This document shows positions 1 through 7,927 of a stretch of DNA of 64,000 bases, piece by piece (positions within the stretch are counted from its first letter, which is position 1; each line of letters begins with the position of its first letter). The translations under genes were made by a program, and so were the position numbers. Source of the stretch: an uncultured Eubacteriales bacterium (lineage in GTDB: Bacteria > Bacillota > Clostridia > Oscillospirales > CAG-272); contig CAKSQF010000002.1 of the NCBI GenBank assembly GCA_934486825.1, positions 1-64,000 on the forward strand, written 5' to 3'. Under the pieces are notes generated by a model. The model had not been told where the DNA came from. It worked only from the letters and a program-made list of their open reading frames with translations, and did not search any database.

Positions 1-85
1 GCCATGCCTGCTTTTAATCAGATAATTTTTTTCACATTTTTTATTTTTCCTCTTGACTTTTAATAGTTAGTCTTTTTGTAAATTT

Positions 86-100
86 TGCACATTTTGTGCA
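86..100. promoter_or_regulatory. Palindrome left of araC-type gene, possible operator
   Basis: A perfect TGCACA-TTT-TGTGCA palindrome sits about 100 bp upstream of the AraC promoter in AT-rich DNA (1-253) that holds no gene. It could be an operator for the AraC gene or for a leftward gene outside the window. No factor can be assigned from sequence. Confidence 0.3.
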
Positions 101-191
101 TGTCCGCAGTAGCTGATTTTATTATAGAATCGTGATTACCGCTTGTAAATGGAAAATATCCCTTAAATGATGTAATTTTTCGCCATCCGTA

Positions 192-219
192 TTGACAAAA
201 AGAAAAAATAACGTATAAT
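192..219 (+). promoter_or_regulatory. Sigma-A-type promoter of the AraC-family gene
   Basis: TTGACA (192-197), a 16-bp spacer and TATAAT (214-219), followed by the GGGAGGG ribosome binding site at 241-247 and the ATG at 254. Confidence 0.75.
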
Positions 220-253
220 CGAAGACATAGAAGCGTGTACGGGAGGGAAAACG

Positions 254-1072
254 ATGCCGGTTGATGATATAAATGTGTGTAAATTTGTTCCGACCAGACA
301 GATCAGAAACGAAATAAACGTAATAAATTTTGTCTATGAGAAACAGGCAAAGTATACCGGAATGAAAATGACGGCGGTCAGTTCAATCCACCTCGTGACA
401 TCCGGAAAGGGAATTCTGCACACACCGTCAAGGAGCTTTGAACTGAAAACAGGAGATATATTTTTCAGATTGCCCGCAAAGCAGTATTATATCGAAAACT
501 GCGAGAGACTGAACTTCATTTATATATCTTATGAAGGAAGGCGCGCAAGAGAGCTTGTTGACAGGATGCGTTTCGACGAACGCTCGCCGGTTTATCACGG
601 ATTTGAGCGTCTGATACCCTTCTGGGAGGAATCGGTCAATGCGGTCAACGAAAACAATATCGATCTGATGACAGAAGGGGTTCTGCTCTATACCGCCTCC
701 TGTATATGTTCGAGGTTTACTTCCGATGTGACCGAAAGCGGCGAGCAGAACAATATTCTGCATATAAAGCAGTATCTTGACGAGCATTATACCGACCCGA
801 AACTGAATCTGCAGACGCTCAGCGAAATGTTCTCGTATAATTACAAGTACGTGTCAAAGATGTTTGTCCGCACGGTCGGGATGCATTTTCATGAATATCT
901 CACCGATCTGCGCCTGTCAAATTCGGTCAGACTGATAGAGAACGGCTTCATAAGCGTAAAGGAAATAGCGCATATGTCGGGCTTCTCGGACGCTCTCTAT
1001 TTTTCAAAGGTATTTGCACGAAAAAACGGCATGTCGCCGAGCGAAATGATAAAAAAATACAGAAAAAAGTAA
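254..1072 (+). CDS. AraC-family transcriptional regulator
   Basis: A 272-residue regulator. Residues about 35-160 look like an AraC N-terminal cupin sensor (GKGILHTP, TGDIFFRLP). The C-terminal 100 residues carry the two helix-turn-helix units of an AraC/XylS DNA-binding domain (LNLQTLSEMFSYNYKYVSKM, then VKEIAHMSGFSDALYFSKVF and the closing GMSPSEMIKKYRK). Such proteins usually sense a sugar or other small ligand and control a neighbouring catabolic gene. The ATG at 254 follows a strong GGGAGGG site six bases upstream and a consensus promoter. No sugar genes lie to the right, so the target may be left of the window or in trans. Ligand unknown. Confidence 0.88.
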   Translation: MPVDDINVCKFVPTRQIRNEINVINFVYEKQAKYTGMKMTAVSSIHLVTSGKGILHTPSRSFELKTGDIFFRLPAKQYYIENCERLNFIYISYEGRRARELVDRMRFDERSPVYHGFERLIPFWEESVNAVNENNIDLMTEGVLLYTASCICSRFTSDVTESGEQNNILHIKQYLDEHYTDPKLNLQTLSEMFSYNYKYVSKMFVRTVGMHFHEYLTDLRLSNSVRLIENGFISVKEIAHMSGFSDALYFSKVFARKNGMSPSEMIKKYRKK

Positions 1073-1079
1073 TATTCGT

Positions 1080-1114
1080 AGGATTTATTGTACATAAAAA
1101 TCCTTTTATTTTTG
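1080..1114 (+). terminator. Weak intrinsic terminator after the AraC gene
   Basis: AGGATTT (1080-1086) pairs with AAATCCT (1098-1104), followed by a T-rich tail TTTATTTTTG. The stem is short and AT-rich, so efficiency is uncertain. Confidence 0.45.
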
Positions 1115-1198
1115 TGAGTTTTGCCTATAACATTTTTTTCTGAAATGTGGTAAAATAAATGTGTACCGATGTGACTTTGGTGTGAAGGGGGCGGATTT

Positions 1199-1714
1199 AT
1201 GAAATTCGAAAAAGGACAACTGCTTGTGTACGGAGTGAGAGGCGTATGCCGGGTCGAGGATGTCAGAACGGAAGCGTTCGGCTCGGAAGAAAGAGAGTAT
1301 TGTATTCTTCAGCCCCTTGATGATCCGAAGGCGACCATATATCTTCCCACCGACAGCGACAGAATCGAAAAAAACGTAAAAAGAGTGATAACCGCAGAGG
1401 AAATCGACAGGCTTATAGGATCGATTCCGACAGAGGATATCAAGTGGATTGATGATAATAAACGAAGGTCGGAGCTGTTCAAAAGAATACTTGATGACGG
1501 CGACAGACTGAATCTGGTCAGACTGATAAAGTCAATACATATACACAGGGATGAGATCGAGAAAAACGGCAAAAAGCTCGGAGTTGCCGATAAAAATGTG
1601 CTTGAGCGCGCCGAAAGAATCATTTATGATGAATTTGCAATGGTACTCGGGATTGATTCGGATGATGTCGGTCAGTTTATAAAAGACCGGGTTGCCGGTA
1701 AGGCATGTGTATAA
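1199..1714 (+). CDS. CarD/CdnL-family transcription factor
   Basis: A 171-residue protein with an N-terminal CarD/CdnL/TRCF RNA-polymerase-interaction domain (FEKGQLLVYGVRGVCRVEDV) and a helical C-terminal region that in this family contacts promoter DNA. CarD-like proteins bind the RNA polymerase beta subunit and tune open-complex stability, often at rRNA and housekeeping promoters. The ATG at 1199 has a good AAGGGGG site upstream. It appears monocistronic. The length is normal for short Clostridial CarD proteins. Family assignment is firm; which promoters it affects cannot be seen. Confidence 0.88.
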   Translation: MKFEKGQLLVYGVRGVCRVEDVRTEAFGSEEREYCILQPLDDPKATIYLPTDSDRIEKNVKRVITAEEIDRLIGSIPTEDIKWIDDNKRRSELFKRILDDGDRLNLVRLIKSIHIHRDEIEKNGKKLGVADKNVLERAERIIYDEFAMVLGIDSDDVGQFIKDRVAGKACV

Positions 1715-1835
1715 GATATCCGCATCCGCAGAGCCGCCGTTTGCACCGTTTTTAATGTGCAGACCGACCTTGGTGTTGATGCGGTGTTCCGAAAAAAATA
1801 CGGGTGTACCCCTTCCGAGTGGAGAAAACGTCACG

Positions 1836-1867
1836 GAAAAACAAAAAATCCCCGATGAAACGGGGAT
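1836..1867 (-). terminator. Intrinsic terminator of the leftward foldase gene
   Basis: On the minus strand ATCCCCG pairs with CGGGGAT around a six-base loop (1848-1867), followed by TTTTTTGTTTTT. It lies about 140 bp past the stop of the gene at 2003-3604. The 1715-2002 gap holds this, the inverted repeat at 1931 and no convincing gene. Confidence 0.7.
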
Positions 1868-1930
1868 CGGAACCAAATGACCTCTATATTAACGTCAGCG
1901 TGTCTCCGAATGTAATGCAACATTGTATGA

Positions 1931-1971
1931 AAACAGCGTTTCCGCCGTTTAAAACGGCGGAAACGCTGTTT
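1931..1971. terminator. Perfect 20-bp inverted repeat between convergent genes
   Basis: Bases 1931-1950 and 1952-1971 are exact reverse complements with one unpaired base between them. It lies between the convergent carD and foldase genes. The T-tail is poor on either strand, so it may act as a bidirectional transcription block or RNA-end stabiliser rather than a classic terminator. Confidence 0.55.
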
Positions 1972-2002
1972 GTTTTCCCCGGCGGACCGGGAAAATTATG
2001 AT

Positions 2003-3604
2003 TTATTCGATAACAACATAGTCGGTCAGCTTTTTCATAAGCTTTTCGGCTCTGAACTGAAGTTTAAAATAATCCTTTCCGAACTGACGCTCAAGCTGAT
2101 CGGCAGAGTATATCTTATAGGAGTAAATGTAGGTGTATATGTTCTGATTGAAGGTCTGCTGGAGCTTTTCTTTGTACTCCTTGTTGGTGATCTTTATGTC
2201 ATAGATCTTGCAGAGATACTCTATAACCATGCGCTGCTTGACCGATTCGTTTGCACTGTTTGCGGCGCTGTTGTGTATCTCCTGATATTTTTCCTTGCTT
2301 ATCTTCTCGTTAAGCTCTTTCTGAGAGAAATCGGAGGGATTCTTGTTGCCGAGAGCGGCGTAAACGAGCTGATCAACATAGGATTTGTATGCCTTCTTGC
2401 GCTCTGCAGAGGGGTACTTGTTTACGACAGTCGCATCCGAGATCGCGTCAAACGCCTTGTTCTGCGCGATGATGTTCCATGAATATTCCTTGAATTCGTC
2501 AATGGTCTTGTACTGCTTTTTTGTGTATTCGGAAACGAGCTTGTCGTTCCATTCGGGAAGATGTGTTATCTCGCTGACAGTGAACTTTACTTCAATTTCT
2601 CTCTCGTAGTAATCCTTGTATTTTTCGTCGGCATCCTTGGGAACGGTAATCTTGACCGTAATCTCGGTGTTCAGCTCTTTTCCTTTGAACTGTTCGACAT
2701 AGTCGGCTGTTTTGAGAAAATCAAAGAATTTGGCATCCTTGTCCGGGTCGGTGAAATCATATGTGAAGCTGCCTGTCTTGAAAAGATCGGCAAATGCGGT
2801 CTTATCATCGTCGAGAGACGGCTTATCACTGCCCTTGTCCTGAGAATCGCCGCTTTCGGAGGATGCGGAAGCCTTGGTGTCTCCCTCGTCCTTTGTGTCG
2901 CCGTTGTCATCGGTCTTCTCTTCATCCTTCTTGTCGGGATCGATGAAATCGTAGACGATCTTTATCGTTGTGTCATCATTTACGTATGCGCGCGAAATGC
3001 TGTTGATCGTGACTTCGAAAACGGCAACGACATCGCGGAGTGATTCGGTCTGGTAATCGGACGGGAAGGTTACCTTTACGCTTACCTTGTCGCCCGCCTT
3101 TTTGCCGATAAGCTGATCTTCAAAGCCGTCGGTATTCTTGGACGGGTCGTCCTTGTGCTCATATGCGGCGATAAATGTTTTCGATCCGATGACAAGGTCA
3201 TAACCGGAAGCAAGTTCGGCGTCGGGATCGCTTTCCTTCAGCTTGTCGTTCGCTTCTTTCTCGGTCTCAACAGTGTACTTCATACCGTTCAGAACATCGT
3301 CCGAAAGCTTTACCGAGGAGTCGAGAGGCTTGCCTTCGTAATAAATATTTACCTGATCGCCTTTTTTCACAAGCTCATCCTTGTCGGTAAGCTTTGTGTA
3401 TTCGGTCTTGCGGTATTTTTCAAGGATTTCCTTGACCTGATCGTCGTAATCCTTGTCGATGTCCGAACTTTTTATGGTGACCGTTCCTTTCCCGGGAACC
3501 GTGATGTATTTCTCCGGGGAATTGTATGCGCTGCATCCGACGAGGGACGAAGCGGCAACAATTACTGATGCCGCAAGAGCTATCGCTCTGATGGACTTTT
3601 TCAT
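2003..3604 (-). CDS. Secreted trigger-factor-like peptidyl-prolyl isomerase lipoprotein
   Basis: A 533-residue protein with a signal peptide and lipobox (LVGC, Cys near residue 24), so it should be anchored outside the membrane. Residues about 80-210 form an FKBP-type isomerase domain (KKGDQVNIYYEG, FEDQLIGKKAGDKVSVKVTFP). An acidic low-complexity stretch follows (about 225-270), then a second FKBP-like strand region and a helical C-terminal half resembling the trigger factor chaperone arms (LCKIYDIKITNKEY). Cytosolic trigger factor has a ribosome-binding N-domain; here a lipoprotein signal replaces it. It probably folds exported proteins at the cell surface. ATG at 3604 has GGAGAAAG upstream. 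Confidence 0.8.
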   Translation of the reverse strand: MKKSIRAIALAASVIVAASSLVGCSAYNSPEKYITVPGKGTVTIKSSDIDKDYDDQVKEILEKYRKTEYTKLTDKDELVKKGDQVNIYYEGKPLDSSVKLSDDVLNGMKYTVETEKEANDKLKESDPDAELASGYDLVIGSKTFIAAYEHKDDPSKNTDGFEDQLIGKKAGDKVSVKVTFPSDYQTESLRDVVAVFEVTINSISRAYVNDDTTIKIVYDFIDPDKKDEEKTDDNGDTKDEGDTKASASSESGDSQDKGSDKPSLDDDKTAFADLFKTGSFTYDFTDPDKDAKFFDFLKTADYVEQFKGKELNTEITVKITVPKDADEKYKDYYEREIEVKFTVSEITHLPEWNDKLVSEYTKKQYKTIDEFKEYSWNIIAQNKAFDAISDATVVNKYPSAERKKAYKSYVDQLVYAALGNKNPSDFSQKELNEKISKEKYQEIHNSAANSANESVKQRMVIEYLCKIYDIKITNKEYKEKLQQTFNQNIYTYIYSYKIYSADQLERQFGKDYFKLQFRAEKLMKKLTDYVVIE

Positions 3605-3753
3605 TTTGGGACTTTCTCCTTTATTTTGATATTTGTAACAGTATTAAAAATGCAGATCGACAAACAGTCGCTCTCTACTTTATAGCACATTTCACAGAAA
3701 AATGGAAGAGGTAATCCGAAAAGTTAACCGTTTGTACACAATTATACAGACCG

Positions 3754-4761
3754 TTAACCGTCGGCGTTTTCATATTTGTCTATCATGACCTCCTTGATTT
3801 TCGGCCATGCGGCATATGCCGCCATGAACGAACAGAGGGAGATCGTTATGATGAACGGAAGTATGATGCCTATCGGAATGTAGACCATGGCAATCACAAC
3901 GTTGAGGAAAACGGTAAACCCGATCCCGAGAAGGGCGACTATGTTGCGCTTGAAGCCGAGAATTGCGAATATAAGCGCATTTTTCAGAAGCTTTTTCAGC
4001 GAAAGATCAAAGGTTATCATCATGAGATAAATGTAAAATCTCATTACAAAGTATATGATCGCCACAAATATGCTCAGACAGAAGAAAACGCTGAACATTC
4101 CCGAAATGTTCCCGGATGTGTAATTGTAGTTGATGTAGAAGAAATAAATGTCGTATGCAATGAGAAAAAGGAATCCGAGATCAAGCATGCCGAAGAGCAG
4201 ACCCTGCTTTTTGTTGCGGCTTATGGCATATTTGAAATCGGTCCAGAGGAAGATCGGCTCTCCTTTTACAATGTTGCGGAGAATGTAGCTTGTCCCGACA
4301 TTTACCGGACCGAAGGTGAAGGCGAGCAGCAGTATTCCGCCGAAAAGCGCGATGTATGCGGCAGGCGTCCAGATCGAAACGCGTGCGGAACTGCCGTATA
4401 AGCCGAAAAGCGCTACATTTGCGGGCGTCACCGCCGAAAAACGCATCGCACCGTATATCGGAGCAAAGAGCGGGTCGGACGGGGCGCTCATGCGAAGATG
4501 CAGATTTTCACTGAAAACGAGCATTATAAGCAGAATCGGGAAATTTCCGATCACCGTCATGAGATTGAGATAGAACAGATTTGACAGATGATCGAATGTC
4601 ATCCTGAAAAAGAAGAGAAAATCACGTTTGTGATTCGGATCGTAAACCAGATCCTCCTGTTTTTTTCTTTCCCTTTCGTAGAGCATGTTGAATATGTTGA
4701 ATTTCTTCTTTTTCGGCTTGCTTTCGAGCGAGTCGAAATCGGGCTTGTCATTCCTTTTCAA
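3754..4761 (-). CDS. DUF624 (YesL-like) membrane protein
   Basis: A 335-residue integral membrane protein. After a lysine-rich cytoplasmic N-terminus it has about six hydrophobic segments, with the DUF624 look (FRMTFDHLSNLFYLNLMTVIGNFP). YesL-type proteins occur near sugar ABC transporters, but their function is unknown. The start is TTG at 4761, chosen because of GGGGAGGAAC eight bases upstream; no ATG fits as well. It follows the membrane gene at 4786-5319 with a 24-bp gap, so the two are probably cotranscribed. Confidence 0.75.
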   Translation of the reverse strand: MKRNDKPDFDSLESKPKKKKFNIFNMLYERERKKQEDLVYDPNHKRDFLFFFRMTFDHLSNLFYLNLMTVIGNFPILLIMLVFSENLHLRMSAPSDPLFAPIYGAMRFSAVTPANVALFGLYGSSARVSIWTPAAYIALFGGILLLAFTFGPVNVGTSYILRNIVKGEPIFLWTDFKYAISRNKKQGLLFGMLDLGFLFLIAYDIYFFYINYNYTSGNISGMFSVFFCLSIFVAIIYFVMRFYIYLMMITFDLSLKKLLKNALIFAILGFKRNIVALLGIGFTVFLNVVIAMVYIPIGIILPFIITISLCSFMAAYAAWPKIKEVMIDKYENADG

Positions 4762-4785
4762 TAAATGTTCCTCCCCAAGGATTTT

Positions 4786-5319
4786 CTACATTACAAATGT
4801 CAGAAGATTGAAAACAAAGGTCATAATCAGTATAATTCCCGCAAAAAAGAAAACGCAGGATGCGTAATTTGCGACATCTGTCCTGTCGGTACTTCCGGCT
4901 TTTGAAAAAGATATTGCCGCTCTTGCCGATGAGACGAGTGCGATAACCGATGCGACCGAAAGAGCGGTGTGCATGAAGTAAAGCGGCATCGGAGCCGATG
5001 CGTAAAGTATCAGAGCCGACGAATAACCCGCAAGCAGACTGCGGCAAAAAACGATCGCCGCACAGATATATGACGGAGTTTTCGTAAAGCCGCATAAAAA
5101 TACGGCTGTAAAGAAAAATGTCTGCCGGATGACCACATGGGCAAATTTTACGGCAGAACCGTCGGATGCGAAAACGGAGCAGAGATTTTTTTCGGGAATG
5201 ATCCCGCAACCGCCCGAAATGCAGAGCAGTATTATACCGACCGTGTACCCGACCGAAACGGCGAGAGCCGGCAGAAGATCGGATTTTTCGTATCTGCGGC
5301 AGAAGCGTCCTTTTTTCAT
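4786..5319 (-). CDS. Putative integral membrane protein
   Basis: A 177-residue protein with a basic N-terminus and about four to five hydrophobic segments spanning nearly the whole length. I recognise no catalytic motif. The layout loosely recalls SpoIIM-like proteins but the resemblance is too weak to name it. It is the first gene of a leftward pair with the DUF624 gene, which suggests a shared membrane role. ATG at 5319 is preceded by a modest GGTGAT site. Confidence 0.6.
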   Translation of the reverse strand: MKKGRFCRRYEKSDLLPALAVSVGYTVGIILLCISGGCGIIPEKNLCSVFASDGSAVKFAHVVIRQTFFFTAVFLCGFTKTPSYICAAIVFCRSLLAGYSSALILYASAPMPLYFMHTALSVASVIALVSSARAAISFSKAGSTDRTDVANYASCVFFFAGIILIMTFVFNLLTFVM

Positions 5320-5447
5320 AATAAAATCACCACAGGTATTTTATGATGCCCGGTCGGCGAAAATGTCGGTTTGCCGCCGCAGTGCTTTCATTTTACTATA
5401 CATCGCAAAAAAAATCAATCTTTTTCAATAAAAATTCATATTTTTTA

Positions 5448-5476
5448 TTGAAAAAAGACAAACGTGAATGTATAAT
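5448..5476 (+). promoter_or_regulatory. Promoter of the acetyltransferase gene
   Basis: TTGAAA (5448-5453), a 17-bp spacer and TATAAT (5471-5476), about 38 bp before the start codon. Confidence 0.75.
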
Positions 5477-5514
5477 AAAGAGGATGTAAAAAAATCGGAT
5501 GTTCGAGGCATGTT

Positions 5515-6132
5515 ATGAATCATAGAGACATTTTGCGCATTTTCCGTGTGCCGCCCACGCTGGAATCCGAACGGCTTGTTCTGAGAATGATGGATGTGAA
5601 GGACAGCGGGGATATGTTTGACTATTCCGCGCGTGAGGATGTAACCCGTTATCTGCTCTGGTCGCCTCACCCGGATATTTCGTATACAAGGGATTATATA
5701 AAGAGCGTTCGCCGTCAATACAGACGCGGAGATTTCTTCGATTGGTCGATTGTGCTGAAATCCAACGTGCGTATGATAGGAACCGTCGGTTATACCCGCA
5801 TAGATACCCCGAATAACTGCGGGGAGATCGGATATGTCCTGAATCCGAAATATCAGAATATGGGTTACGCGACCGAAGCGGCATCTCTTGTCGTGGAGTT
5901 CGGCTTTGTAACGCTCGGTCTGAACCGTATTGAGGCAAAATACATGAGTGAAAATACGGCAAGCAGAAGGGTAATGGAAAAGGTCGGAATGTCGTTTGAA
6001 GGAACCATGAAGGAGCGGCTTTTGGTCAAGGGCAGATACAGGGATATTTCCTGCTGTGCGATAACCAGAAAAGAATATGACGAAAAGAAAGAACGGGAAA
6101 ATCGGGACAATGGCGGAAATTGTAAAGTATAA
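5515..6132 (+). CDS. GNAT-family N-acetyltransferase, RimJ/RimL type
   Basis: A 205-residue cytosolic acetyltransferase of the RimJ/RimL branch. It opens with the usual LESERLVLRMM, has a CoA-binding core near residues 100-130 (EIGYVLNPKYQNMGYATEAA) and the NTASRRVMEKVGMSFEG signature near residues 145-160. Members acetylate ribosomal protein N-termini or small amines; the substrate cannot be inferred. It has its own promoter and a separate promoter follows for yajC, so it is likely monocistronic. Confidence 0.88.
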   Translation: MNHRDILRIFRVPPTLESERLVLRMMDVKDSGDMFDYSAREDVTRYLLWSPHPDISYTRDYIKSVRRQYRRGDFFDWSIVLKSNVRMIGTVGYTRIDTPNNCGEIGYVLNPKYQNMGYATEAASLVVEFGFVTLGLNRIEAKYMSENTASRRVMEKVGMSFEGTMKERLLVKGRYRDISCCAITRKEYDEKKERENRDNGGNCKV

Positions 6133-6152
6133 TTGAATTTTTTCAAAAACTA

Positions 6153-6181
6153 TTGCATTTTCCGGATGTGTACTTTATAAT
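6153..6181 (+). promoter_or_regulatory. Promoter of yajC
   Basis: TTGCAT (6153-6158), 17-bp spacer, TATAAT (6176-6181), 38 bp upstream of the yajC start. Confidence 0.72.
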
Positions 6182-6219
6182 AATACGTAAAAACAAAACG
6201 GTACGAGAGGAAACTGTGT

Positions 6220-6651
6220 ATGAATTTCTTTTATATTTTGGCGGATGGCGGTAATCAGGGCGGCAGCGGTCTGACGCTGATCCTTATGACCGTGGCACTT
6301 CTCGGTGCAATGTACTTTTTCATGATCCGCCCTCAGCGCAAGCAGGAAAAAGAGGTCAACGCAATGCGTAACAATCTTCAGGTCGGCGATGAGATTACAA
6401 CAATAGGCGGTATAATCGGGAAGGTTGTCAGCATAAAGGACGAGACCTGCATGATAGAAAGCGGCAGAGACCGCGTGAGAATCCGTGTGCTGAAGTCCGC
6501 AATAAAGAGTGTCGATGTTCCGGCGGCTGTTGCGAACGGACTTGTTGCCGAGCCGACGAAGGAAGAACCCAAGAAGACGGACGAAGTCGCACAGAACGCA
6601 GATGATAAGCCCGAAGAAAAAAAGAAAAAGGGATTTTTCAAAAAGAAATAA
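6220..6651 (+). CDS. yajC: Preprotein translocase subunit YajC
   Basis: A 143-residue protein with one N-terminal membrane segment (about residues 13-36), then the YajC signature (MIRPQRKQEKEV, GDEITTIGGIIGKV). The C-terminal 35 residues are a charged low-complexity tail rich in Lys and Glu, typical of Clostridial members. YajC is an accessory subunit of the Sec translocon associated with SecDF. No secD or secF follows here; instead there is a terminator-like hairpin and a four-pass membrane gene. Confidence 0.92.
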   Translation: MNFFYILADGGNQGGSGLTLILMTVALLGAMYFFMIRPQRKQEKEVNAMRNNLQVGDEITTIGGIIGKVVSIKDETCMIESGRDRVRIRVLKSAIKSVDVPAAVANGLVAEPTKEEPKKTDEVAQNADDKPEEKKKKGFFKKK

Positions 6652-6687
6652 CCATGTGCTGCGGAGAGTGTTCCGCGCAACCGGATC

Positions 6688-6723
6688 CCGCCGTGTGCCT
6701 GTGTCATGCGGCGGATTCTTTTT
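6688..6723 (+). terminator. Probable terminator after yajC
   Basis: CCGCCG (6688-6693) pairs with CGGCGG (6709-6714), followed by ATTCTTTTTG. Moderate stem with a 15-base loop. Confidence 0.5.
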
Positions 6724-6748
6724 GCTTTGCCCGAAAAAGTAATAAAAA

Positions 6749-6794
6749 ATCACCCGTCATCATATTCTTTACCGAAAACAAAATGACGGGTGGT
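6749..6794 (+). promoter_or_regulatory. Hairpin covering the SD of the next membrane gene
   Basis: Bases 6749-6760 pair with 6783-6794 (12 bp, one G-U pair). The 3' arm contains the GGTGG that serves as SD for the ATG at 6801, and is followed by ATTTTT. It could be a second terminator or a translation-controlling hairpin. Confidence 0.5.
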
Positions 6795-6800
6795 ATTTTT

Positions 6801-7241
6801 ATGCATTGGTCGATTCTGAAAAAAGCGTTTCCGACAGCCGTTCTTGCACATGTCGGAGCTGTCGCTGTTGTCTTTGCCGAAACCTTTATTGCCGATAAAA
6901 GTCCGGATCCTGACAGGATAGCGATTGTCTTCGGCATTGCGGCGCTCGCGTGCGGATCACTGACATGCGGCTTTCTGTCGTTTGCCGCGTCCGCCGGAGC
7001 GGGAGATGCATTACTCGCATCGCTTATGTACAATATTCCGCTTGCCGTGCTGTCGTTTGCGATCGGCGGCGAGCACGCCGAAATGTCAGTGCCGGTACGT
7101 ATGGCGGCTTTTTTTGCCTCGGCGGGACTTGCGTTTGTTCTCCCCATGCTGCTTCCGAAAAAAACGACGGGCGGCAGAAAGCGTAACGCCCGCAGAATAG
7201 CAAGAAGCTATTCGGGCGGACGTAACTACCATTCTATCTGA
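6801..7241 (+). CDS. TIGR04086-like four-pass membrane protein
   Basis: A 146-residue protein with four hydrophobic segments and an Arg/Lys-rich C-terminal tail (GGRKRNARRIARSYSGGR). Size, topology and position next to yajC match the Clostridial TIGR04086 family, whose function is unknown. I chose ATG 6801 because GGTGG lies six bases upstream; a longer reading from 6654 would run through the yajC terminator. Its last 16 bp overlap tail-to-tail with the leftward lipoprotein gene at 7226-7768. Confidence 0.65.
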   Translation: MHWSILKKAFPTAVLAHVGAVAVVFAETFIADKSPDPDRIAIVFGIAALACGSLTCGFLSFAASAGAGDALLASLMYNIPLAVLSFAIGGEHAEMSVPVRMAAFFASAGLAFVLPMLLPKKTTGGRKRNARRIARSYSGGRNYHSI

Positions 7242-7768
7242 GGAAGTGTGCCTATTGCGGTGATCGGCGGGACGGTGACTGTCTGTGCGGTTGTCGTCGT
7301 TGTTGTGATTACCGGCGGTACCGTTGTAACCGATGTGCGGGGAGCTGTCACTGTGATCGGGGAGGTGTCGGACGAAGCATCGGATGTCATTATTGTCGTA
7401 ACCGGCACTCTGACCGATGTCGTAACCGGAGGAGCAGTACGCGGCTTTGTTGTGGTTCTTACCTGTGCGGATGCGGTAGTGGTGGCAGAGACTGCGGGAG
7501 TTGTGCTCGGAGCAGACGAGGTGGTGACTGATGACTGCGGCAACTCTGCGGTAGTCTGACCCACAGCAGATGATGTTGATGATGTCGTCGATGTTGCCGC
7601 AGGTGTCGTCGATGCCACCGTCGATGCCACCGTCGATGCCGACGCCGGGATCGTCTGTACGGACGTCCCGTCGGTAGTCTGCGGCTCGCTATGACAAGCC
7701 GAAAGTATGAATACGGCGGCTGTAAACAGAACGGTTATAACTGCCGATATCGTAAATGTTTTTTTCAT
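7226..7768 (-). CDS. Thr/Ser-rich putative lipoprotein
   Basis: A 180-residue protein with a signal peptide ending in a lipobox (ILSAC, Cys near residue 24). The rest is a low-complexity Thr/Ser/Ala/Val/Pro stretch with no folded domain that I can see, resembling a cell-wall-spanning stalk or a glycosylated mucin-like surface protein. The DNA contains a 12-bp tandem repeat at 7607-7640 encoding Ala-Ser-Thr-Val units. The rightward frame is also open, but the signal peptide and lipobox support this strand. There is no C-terminal functional domain, so it may be a truncated or purely structural protein. Confidence 0.6.
   Translation of the reverse strand: MKKTFTISAVITVLFTAAVFILSACHSEPQTTDGTSVQTIPASASTVASTVASTTPAATSTTSSTSSAVGQTTAELPQSSVTTSSAPSTTPAVSATTTASAQVRTTTKPRTAPPVTTSVRVPVTTIMTSDASSDTSPITVTAPRTSVTTVPPVITTTTTTAQTVTVPPITAIGTLPQIEW
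7607..7640. repeat. 12-bp tandem repeat, about 2.8 copies
   Basis: CGTCGATGCCAC is repeated head to tail inside the Thr/Ser-rich lipoprotein gene, encoding AST V-type repeats in frame. It is a likely slippage site for length variation. Confidence 0.8.
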
Positions 7769-7863
7769 TTTATCCTATCCTTGTGAAAATCGGTATCCTT
7801 CACGGATATTCTATCATTTAATCGGTTCTGTGTCAAGAGGTTTGGCTTATTTCCGGAAAACTC

Positions 7864-7892
7864 TTTACATGACGGTATAAATGTGTTAAAAT
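7864..7892 (+). promoter_or_regulatory. Promoter of the microprotein-rsuA unit
   Basis: TTTACA (7864-7869), 17-bp spacer, TAAAAT (7887-7892), followed by a strong AAAGGGG SD at 7914-7920. Confidence 0.65.
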
Positions 7893-7927
7893 AGATGCAG
7901 ACTTGTATCGGGGAAAGGGGTGCCGTC

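Noticed and set aside
1692..2001. Small rightward frames after carD
   Set aside because: They run through two hairpins and lack an SD; more likely intergenic.
7248..7559. Val/Thr-rich plus-strand frame within the lipoprotein gene
   Set aside because: A by-product of Thr/Val-rich repeats; the minus strand has signal peptide, lipobox and SD.
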